A DNA stretch of 19,989 nucleotides, from positions 1-19,989 of the forward strand of contig JAAENB010000948.1 in the NCBI GenBank assembly GCA_024224995.1. The letters run 5' to 3'. Below are positions 14,735 through 19,989 of the stretch, one piece after another. Position numbers and translations under genes: made by a program. Every line of letters starts with the position of its first letter. Position 1 is the stretch's first letter. This DNA comes from a bacterium (GTDB lineage: Bacteria > Spirochaetota > UBA4802 > UBA5550). Below the pieces are notes generated by a model. That model did no database searches, was not told where the DNA came from, and saw nothing but the letters and a program-made list of their open reading frames with translations.

Positions 14735-15847
14735 TTATTCCGAATTAAAGCCCAGGTCCGGAAAATGGGAGACAATAAGTTTTCGAATTGTCTTCAGCTG
14801 CTCTTCCCTGAACCGGTCGCTTGCTGCCCTGTCGGGAAAAAGGCCGTTTTTGGTTCCGCCGAAGAAAAAGGTTTTGTATGCCATTTCGCCAAGGTCTTCG
14901 TCGTATTCGATTTTATAGGTCATATAGAATTTTAAACCCATTTTTACCGGGAAAAAACTTTTTTTATGGTTTTTATCGGGATTGGAACCGCCGAAAGAAA
15001 TTCGCCAGAGCGGAGAAAAGAGTACGGAATTGTCCACGATTTTTTCATCATCCTCTTCCGTGTAATAGGCTGATACCACTTCAAGGTCATCCAGTTCAAC
15101 AACATCCCAGTATTTATCGCCAATTTTTTTTCTCTTTGTGTGGTCTACAATAGTGATCTCATCATGGTCGATTGTATTACAGGGTTCAATCGATTCTTCA
15201 GGTACTCCGTACATATAGTTTGAAAAATAATTCCAGTCGGCCTTGGCAATACGAATGGAATCTTCAACGTATGGAACCAGCTTCCCGTCCTTTTCAATGT
15301 AGCCGAAGGGCCGGTCCCATTTCGACAGTGGGGCATCAATTTCATAATAGCCGAAAAAGACATTAAACCAGATGGAGTTGGGGTCAGTGTAAAGGGCTGA
15401 ATTTTTTACAAAAGGATTTGAAGCTGCGCAGGCGAAACTGACATTGAAAATAAATTCGGGATAATCGGGAAAATAGGTATTATGGACTTTTTGTCCAACA
15501 TTCCCGGGAATACTCTCTTCATCGCTAACGGTAATCTCGGTTATTAAGGGAGCATGAGCCGATTTGCCGAATTCTTTACTGTTCATATCCGGGGCATGGT
15601 TAAAATGAAAGTTGTTGATATCTCCCAGCATGGGCAGCCAGGCTGGAACAGTATTCATCTCATCTTCATCTAACACGGGGTTGTGCATCAGGTAGGACGA
15701 GATCATATGAAGCCGTGATCCCGGCTCAATGATCGATATTGGCAGTTTTAAATCCGCAAAAGAGAGGATTGCCATACCACAGACTGATATAATAAAGAAC
15801 CCCCGAAAACCGGTTATGTTCCTGGCCATACTGAATAACTTTAACAT
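14735..15847 (-). CDS. Exported or membrane-anchored protein, unknown function
   Basis: Protein of 370 residues that I do not recognise. A signal peptide or N-terminal anchor is clear at about residues 13-32 (FRGFFIISVCGMAILSFADL), so the protein is exported. The mature part is rich in aromatic and acidic residues, with no obvious repeats or catalytic motif. Notable stretches are FPDYPEFIFNVSFACAAS, WFNVFFGYYEIDAP and, near the end, YKTFFFGGTKNGLFPDRAA, which suggest a beta-rich globular domain. The start is well supported by GGAG 7-8 bases before the ATG. It is a single gene between the Septu operon and the AAA+ gene, all on the minus strand but separated by its own promoter with two operator-like palindromes. 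Confidence 0.72.
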   Translation of the reverse strand: MLKLFSMARNITGFRGFFIISVCGMAILSFADLKLPISIIEPGSRLHMISSYLMHNPVLDEDEMNTVPAWLPMLGDINNFHFNHAPDMNSKEFGKSAHAPLITEITVSDEESIPGNVGQKVHNTYFPDYPEFIFNVSFACAASNPFVKNSALYTDPNSIWFNVFFGYYEIDAPLSKWDRPFGYIEKDGKLVPYVEDSIRIAKADWNYFSNYMYGVPEESIEPCNTIDHDEITIVDHTKRKKIGDKYWDVVELDDLEVVSAYYTEEDDEKIVDNSVLFSPLWRISFGGSNPDKNHKKSFFPVKMGLKFYMTYKIEYDEDLGEMAYKTFFFGGTKNGLFPDRAASDRFREEQLKTIRKLIVSHFPDLGFNSE

Positions 15848-15881
15848 GCAAATCTCCTTTTGCTGCCGAAAAAGAAATGTA

Positions 15882-15933
15882 ATAGTTTGACTACTAATTC
15901 AATAGTATAACTATCAATTGGGGGTATAACCAA
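15882..15933 (-). promoter_or_regulatory. Promoter with double operator before the exported protein
   Basis: Minus-strand -35 TTGGTT (15928-15933), 18-base spacer, -10 TATACT (15904-15909). The palindrome ATAGT-ATA-ACTAT (15902-15914) covers the -10. A near copy, ATAGT-TTG-ACTAC (15882-15894), starts exactly 20 bases away, just past the expected transcription start. Two 13-base dyads on the same helix face look like a repressor double operator. Confidence 0.45.
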
Positions 15934-16010
15934 TTTCAATTCAGCAGCCTTAAAGTCAACAAAAAAAATAAAAAGTGGATAGGGGAGGGGGGAACTTAAA
16001 ACTGCCGGAA

Positions 16011-18140
16011 TTATTGCATAATCTCCTGTTTTTCCGGAATATCTTCTTCAATAATTGTGGACAATATTTCGTCCGTAAGAGGAACGATCTCCGCAATACG
16101 GTTGGCCTGTTTTTCCACGATTCTTTCAAAGAGGTTCCTTACGAGGCGGCCGTTCCCAAAAGCGCGGTCGCGTTCGTTGTAAAATTCTTTGAGCACAGCG
16201 TAAAGCTTGTTCCGGGCCTCTTGTGTTGTATCAAAGCCGATGTTGTCGGAAAATATATCAAAGATGCTGATGAGTTCTTCGGGATTATAATGATCAAAAT
16301 AGAAATACCTGCTGAAACGGGATTTGAGCCCGGGGTTGGAGTTGATAAAACGCTTCATTTCATCGGGGTATCCCGCAACAATAACCACAAAGCGTTCGCG
16401 GTAGTCTTCCATTCTTTTAAGAATAGAGTCAATTGCCTCCTGGCCAAAATCCCTGCCTGCTCCGCCGTCGGGGCTCAGGGTGTATGCCTCATCAATAAAA
16501 AGGACGCCGTCCAGGGCTTCCTGCACAATCTCTTCAATTTTTATGGCGGTTTGCCCAACATAACCCGCTACAAGTCCCGCCCTGTCGGTTTCAATAATGT
16601 GACCTTTTTCCAGCAGTCCCAGGCACTTGTAGACCCGGCCAAGCAGCCTTGCAATGGTTGTTTTTCCCGTTCCCGGAGGGCCGTAAAATACGGCATGCAT
16701 GGAAAAGGGCGCCACTTCCATGTCACGTGCTTCCCGTTCCTGGTAGACCTTGATAAGGTTGATAAAGGTTTTGATCTGGCCCTTGATATTGTCCATCCCA
16801 ATGAGGGCATTGATCTCTTTCATAACATCAGCCAGGGTTTCCTCTTCTTCCTCATCTTTGGCAGTCTTCTTTTTTTTCTTCGGTTTTTCTTTTTTAGTTT
16901 CTTCTATTGTTTCCCTGGTTTTTTCTTCTACCTGTTCCGGATTAATATCGTCTTCAATAATTTCTTCTTCATGGGGTTTTATTTCCCTGGTTTTAAGCAG
17001 GGCTTGCCGGACTTCTTTTAAACGGTCAATTTCTTCCTGGTTCACTGTTCCGTCGGCCTTGATGAGGCAGTTGGCATAGGTGTATAAAATTGACCTGACG
17101 CGATCAATGTGAGCGGTTCCGTGTTTCTCGTCATAGTGCTGCATAAAGGACGGGACCAGGAGGGGGTCGCTCTTTATGGAAACGGTTGAGTCCTGAATAT
17201 AGGGTTCTATTACATCCCAGTAATTAAGAAGAACTTCTTCCTGTTCCAGGGGAAAGATATCATTGGAGTATAACTGGGTGGACTCTTTTTCCGTCTCCCG
17301 TGATTTTCTTAAGTTAAGAGGCATAAAGACCATGGACATGAAAAGTTTTTCTTCCCTGCTTATTATGCTGTCGGCCAGGGAACAGAAGGAGGAGATAACC
17401 AGGAGATCATTAACAAACATTCTCCTGATAGTATGATTGCTTTGATTTTTCATATATGCCGATACGGCTTTATATATCTTCTTGGCTTCAAGGAAGAGGA
17501 AGTGGAGATTGGCAGGGCCGTCAATTACGGGCCCGGGTATATTATCGTTGTTATCATCGGGCTCCGGTCCCTTCTTCTTACCCGGTTTCACTGCGGTCTC
17601 GGGTTTTTCTTTTTTTGGAGGAGCTTCCTGCGGAGGTTCATCTACCTTGATTTCCGGTTTTGGAGGAGCTTCCTGTGGAGGTTTATCGGCCTTAACTTCC
17701 GGTTCTTTATGGGGCGGTTCACCTGTTTTTAGCCCGGCTCTGCCCTTAAAGGAATCAATGAATTTATTCATTACTGACTGAGTCGTAAATGAATTAAATT
17801 CAACCCTGTCATTTCCCACGGTCATAATCAGCTTTACGGAATTGAATTCCTTTTCACACTCAAGAGATGAGATATCAAGAAAATTTATTGCTTCGTAATT
17901 TCCGCCTTTTTCAGTATCAACAAATAAGAGCCGTGAACCGGTAACGCACAAAACACCGCCCGTACCCATGGCCGGACCGCGCAGGGTTATCCCCTTAAAG
18001 AGCCCTTCCAGAATGTTGTCAATCTGCTCATCATAACTGAGCGCCTGCTGCAGGCTCTCCAGTGCCTTTTTTTTATTCGTTACCAGGAGCCAGTTATAAT
18101 TGCTCTTTAATTGTTTTTCAATCGCCTCTATTGTTTGCAC
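16011..18140 (-). CDS. AAA+ ATPase (CbbX/SpoVK type) with PH-like and TerB-like domains
   Basis: Protein of 709 residues. The start is GTG at 18140, with GAGAGG 7 bases upstream. Domains: bacterial PH-like (YokE type) at about 15-135 (GVLCVTGSRLLFVDTEKG); Pro/Lys/Glu linker 140-205 with a 15-residue tandem repeat (PPQEAPPK twice); TerB-like helical domain about 215-385 (SFCSLADSIISREEKLFM and KADGTVNQEEIDRL, the Asp/Glu pattern of TerB); highly charged linker 385-435; AAA+ module 437-700. The AAA+ motifs are intact: Walker A GPPGTGKT (487-494), AGYVGQT (525-531), Walker B VLFIDEAY (546-553), sensor-1 region VVIVAGYPDE (585-594), arginine finger region SRFSRYF (607-613) and sensor 2 FGNGRLVRN (661-669). 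The closest AAA+ relatives are CbbX, SpoVK and the EccA ATPase of type VII secretion, all protein remodellers. The substrate is unknown, and the full architecture is unusual. Confidence 0.88.
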   Translation of the reverse strand: MQTIEAIEKQLKSNYNWLLVTNKKKALESLQQALSYDEQIDNILEGLFKGITLRGPAMGTGGVLCVTGSRLLFVDTEKGGNYEAINFLDISSLECEKEFNSVKLIMTVGNDRVEFNSFTTQSVMNKFIDSFKGRAGLKTGEPPHKEPEVKADKPPQEAPPKPEIKVDEPPQEAPPKKEKPETAVKPGKKKGPEPDDNNDNIPGPVIDGPANLHFLFLEAKKIYKAVSAYMKNQSNHTIRRMFVNDLLVISSFCSLADSIISREEKLFMSMVFMPLNLRKSRETEKESTQLYSNDIFPLEQEEVLLNYWDVIEPYIQDSTVSIKSDPLLVPSFMQHYDEKHGTAHIDRVRSILYTYANCLIKADGTVNQEEIDRLKEVRQALLKTREIKPHEEEIIEDDINPEQVEEKTRETIEETKKEKPKKKKKTAKDEEEEETLADVMKEINALIGMDNIKGQIKTFINLIKVYQEREARDMEVAPFSMHAVFYGPPGTGKTTIARLLGRVYKCLGLLEKGHIIETDRAGLVAGYVGQTAIKIEEIVQEALDGVLFIDEAYTLSPDGGAGRDFGQEAIDSILKRMEDYRERFVVIVAGYPDEMKRFINSNPGLKSRFSRYFYFDHYNPEELISIFDIFSDNIGFDTTQEARNKLYAVLKEFYNERDRAFGNGRLVRNLFERIVEKQANRIAEIVPLTDEILSTIIEEDIPEKQEIMQ
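17614..17702. repeat. 45-base tandem repeat (two copies) inside the AAA+ gene
   Basis: Two copies starting with TTTGGAGGAGCTTCCTG at 17614 and 17659 give a period of 45 bases, in frame. They encode the 15-residue Pro/Lys/Glu unit of the linker between the PH-like and TerB-like domains. Differences between the copies are mostly transitions. Copy number could vary by slippage without breaking the frame. Confidence 0.8.
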
Positions 18141-18161
18141 GGGGATACCTCTCTAAAAGTC

Positions 18162-18190
18162 ACTATGAATACAGGTTCATCTTCTGTAAA
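18162..18190 (-). promoter_or_regulatory. Possible promoter of the AAA+ gene
   Basis: Minus-strand -35 TTTACA (18185-18190), 17-base spacer, -10 CATAGT (18162-18167), leaving a short leader of about 15 bases that contains the GAGAGG ribosome binding site. If real, the AAA+ gene can be transcribed apart from the lipoprotein gene upstream of it. Confidence 0.4.
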
Positions 18191-18201
18191 GAATTTAAAG
18201 C

Positions 18202-18227
18202 AAAAAAGGTGGGTACATATTTGTACC
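18202..18227 (-). terminator. Weak rho-independent terminator after the lipoprotein gene
   Basis: Read on the minus strand, the hairpin GGTACA-AATA-TGTACC (18227 to 18212) is followed after four bases by a run of six T (18207-18202). The stem has only 6 pairs and half are A-T, so termination would be partial. An operator role is also possible because the dyad lies upstream of the AAA+ promoter. Confidence 0.35.
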
Positions 18228-18244
18228 GGTGTTTGGCAAGGGGA

Positions 18245-19141
18245 CTATTTTTTTGTTACCCTTATGGTAAACCGGCTCATTGTGCTAAGACCTTTTGAAT
18301 TGCTGACGTAGAGCTTGAGCGTAAAATCTCCTTCTTTTTCAGCGGAATAATAATAGCGGTCCTGCTGTCTGAATATTCGCCCGCCTTCAACCGCGAATAA
18401 GTAACGGAGCTTTGATGCATCCTCTTTTGGGTCACGGACCTGTACCTCCAGGGGAGTATGGGTATCGTTTTTTACTTCTTTTACTTCTTTGCGGTCTTTG
18501 CTGGTAAATGCGAATTTTTGAATTTCCGGTCTTTCTTTGTTGGTCTCAGGGCTTTCCCGGGGAATGTTGAGAAGCGCGGCGTCAACCGCTTCACTTATTT
18601 TTTTTATTTCCTTGTCCGGCAGAGGCGAATCACCCATATCGTGAATATAGACATAGATATTATCCCTTGCCCAGTAGCCGAATTTGTAAACATCTCCAAA
18701 ATCCCATCCCTCAGGCCGGTCAAGCGGAGGATCGGGGCGGCTGATATGCATCAGTGAGGAAGCGATAAATCCATGAGCAGCAGCAACGGAATCACATTCC
18801 GCTAATACAATCCGGATATACTCCTCTTCCGGGTCGTCCCCTGAGAAGCGGAATTCCATTTCCCGTACTCCCGGAGAAAGAGCAGTATCATTCCTGTCCC
18901 GTTGCCAGGGATCATGAAGTCCGGAAAAATCAAAATTAACGTGAAACCGGACTACCGGACCCTGTACCTGGTCTTTCCATTCGTCAAAGCCAAATTTGTT
19001 TGATCTATCCACTTTTTTTTCTCCTGCTATGGCTGCTTTTGCTTTCTTTTTTTTACTATAACCCGTATCCCGGTTACTGAGGCAAGCCGTAACTGCCAGG
19101 GTCAATAATAAACAAAAAAATACCCCGGTTTTGTTTGTCAT
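18245..19141 (-). CDS. Lipoprotein with Ig-like C-terminal region, unknown function
   Basis: Protein of 298 residues. The signal peptide ends in a canonical lipobox VTAC (Cys20), followed by a basic spacer (KKKKAK), so it is lipid-anchored outside the cytoplasm. Residues 50-195 are a mixed domain with GDVYKFGYWARDNIYVYIHD, like periplasmic proteins that measure or bind small ligands, but I cannot name the family. Residues 220-298 look like an Ig/cadherin-type beta-sandwich (LEVQVRDPKEDASKLRYLF ... FTLKLYVSNSKGLS ... FTIRVTKK). Its ATG overlaps the stop of the upstream transglutaminase-like gene by four bases (ATGA), so the two are translationally coupled and probably act together. Part of it also precedes the AAA+ gene, 104 bases downstream on the same strand. 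Confidence 0.82.
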   Translation of the reverse strand: MTNKTGVFFCLLLTLAVTACLSNRDTGYSKKKKAKAAIAGEKKVDRSNKFGFDEWKDQVQGPVVRFHVNFDFSGLHDPWQRDRNDTALSPGVREMEFRFSGDDPEEEYIRIVLAECDSVAAAHGFIASSLMHISRPDPPLDRPEGWDFGDVYKFGYWARDNIYVYIHDMGDSPLPDKEIKKISEAVDAALLNIPRESPETNKERPEIQKFAFTSKDRKEVKEVKNDTHTPLEVQVRDPKEDASKLRYLFAVEGGRIFRQQDRYYYSAEKEGDFTLKLYVSNSKGLSTMSRFTIRVTKK

Positions 19142-19989
19142 CGAACTTTTCTCCGGTCTTTTGTTAAGGGGTTCGGATTTGTGTTTGCAAGGGATACCGG
19201 GTCTACCAGTTTGGGTTTATAGGTGTTAAAAGTCATGTCTGCCGCGTACTTAGCGTTTGTTGCCGGACTGGTAACGGGATTGTCGGCAACCTTAAGGCAG
19301 GCATCAAAAATTTTATCCGATCCGCCGCAGGATCCTTTCCATGCGATCTCATGATAACTGAATTTCCCCTCGATTCCACCATAATACTGAGAAAAAGGAT
19401 AATCCCATGTGCTGCTTCCTATACTGATAATCTTATGGCAGTTAAAACTGGCGCCCGTAACGGTATCATAGAACTTGGAACTATGCAGCTCGCAGCCCAC
19501 GGCATTTGCTAATGAACAAACCATTGTTCCGCAATCGGTGCAGTTAACCTTTTTTCCATTATGCACAGATCTTGATTTTCCAGCAATAACATTAAGCCAT
19601 TTTTTTAATTCCGCATGAGTCGGAGCTGTGGTAGGGCTCCCCCCTGATGTATAAAAACTCGCTCCATCTTTGGTATCGTAGGTAATACCGGAATGAAATA
19701 CTTCTTCAACGATTTTTTTAGCAGTATCATCTTTCGTAGTTTCATTCTTAACCCAGTCATTACACAATTTGTCCAGGACCGTTATCCAGGGACGTACTTT
19801 CGACGAGGAGGAACCGTCTCCCCAGGGTTCAACCGGATCACCAAGTATGGTATAGACCCGGTGGTTTTTCGTTTTCTGGGCTCCCATATTATGCCAGGCG
19901 CCGCTGGCGTCTTTATAGGCAAAATGGAAATCGAGTTTGTAATTATCGGTACGGAATATTTTAGCAGGGAGTTCGTTGCCTGCTTTGGC
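19138..19989 (-). CDS. Transglutaminase/papain-like fold protein, partial (5' end beyond the window)
   Basis: The frame stays open to the right edge, so the N-terminus is missing; 283 residues are visible. Internal Met codons (for example at 19887) are unlikely to be the true start, because the residues before them (FHFAYKDASGAWHN) read as good coding sequence. A Cys-His-Asp arrangement is visible: VNCTDCGTMVCSLANAVGC (candidate nucleophile Cys150 or Cys153 of the fragment), FSYHEIAWKG (His213) and DKIFDACLKV (Asp229). Spacing and order match transglutaminase-like cysteine enzymes, although this is pattern recognition, not a search result. The C-terminal tail is Pro/Asn-rich. It may process, cross-link or mature surface proteins. 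The gene is coupled to the lipoprotein gene by a four-base stop/start overlap. Confidence 0.7.
   Translation of the reverse strand, partial: AKAGNELPAKIFRTDNYKLDFHFAYKDASGAWHNMGAQKTKNHRVYTILGDPVEPWGDGSSSSKVRPWITVLDKLCNDWVKNETTKDDTAKKIVEEVFHSGITYDTKDGASFYTSGGSPTTAPTHAELKKWLNVIAGKSRSVHNGKKVNCTDCGTMVCSLANAVGCELHSSKFYDTVTGASFNCHKIISIGSSTWDYPFSQYYGGIEGKFSYHEIAWKGSCGGSDKIFDACLKVADNPVTSPATNAKYAADMTFNTYKPKLVDPVSLANTNPNPLTKDRRKVR

Noticed and set aside
15975..17021. Long open frame (348 codons) on the plus strand opposite the AAA+ gene
   Set aside because: It is Phe/Leu-rich shadow coding produced by the strongly biased codons of the intact AAA+ frame, and shows no domain or ribosome binding site.
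1..19989. tRNA, rRNA, CRISPR arrays, insertion sequences, att sites
   Set aside because: Looked for by eye on both strands; no cloverleaf, no regular spaced repeats and no transposase or integrase motifs were seen.

Overview
The window looks like a piece of a chromosome from a Gram-negative-type (diderm) bacterium. It has several signal-peptidase-II lipoproteins, a TonB-dependent outer-membrane receptor (broken), a six-helix membrane chemotaxis receptor and a sigma-54 promoter. A spirochaete is my best guess, from the mix of degenerate lipoboxes, an MCP and LamG lipoproteins; this is an impression, not a proof. No rRNA, tRNA, CRISPR array, integrase or intact insertion sequence was seen.

Layout. 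(1) 1-3000: a membrane-anchored PHP/DUF3604-type metal-dependent hydrolase lies downstream of a TetR-family repressor on the minus strand. Both promoters carry GAAT...ATTC dyads, so the two probably form one small regulon. (2) 3000-5750: a repeat-bearing intergenic region holds REP-like hairpins, then a near-perfect sigma-54 promoter. The promoter drives a lipoprotein with one Calx-beta-like and three LamG-like modules. (3) 5760-11030: single genes in alternating orientation, namely an MCP, an acidic YD-repeat-like protein, an HSL-family esterase, a tiny putative lipoprotein and an Old Yellow Enzyme with a short C-terminal cysteine cluster. (4) 11150-12745: a TonB-dependent receptor gene split by a frameshift and apparently lacking part of its barrel. 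(5) 12760-14735: a two-gene Septu-type anti-phage defence operon (PtuA ATPase and PtuB HNH nuclease, overlapping ATGA), visibly A+T-richer than its neighbours, with a dyad sitting inside its promoter. (6) 14735-15850: an unrecognised exported protein behind a double operator. (7) 16010-19989: a large AAA+ ATPase with a new-looking architecture (bacterial PH-like domain, Pro/Lys linker, TerB-like domain, CbbX/SpoVK-type AAA+). It is preceded by a lipoprotein and by a transglutaminase-like protein that runs off the right edge; the latter two overlap by 4 bases.

How it fits together. The strongest functional unit is the Septu pair. The most novel-looking unit is the right-hand cluster: a cysteine-protease/transglutaminase-fold candidate, a surface lipoprotein with an Ig-like tail and a CbbX-type ATPase. 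This might be an envelope or secretion-related module, but its function cannot be read from this window alone. Convergent gene pairs are packed tail to tail, with gaps or overlaps of fewer than 20 bases and no hairpin terminators.
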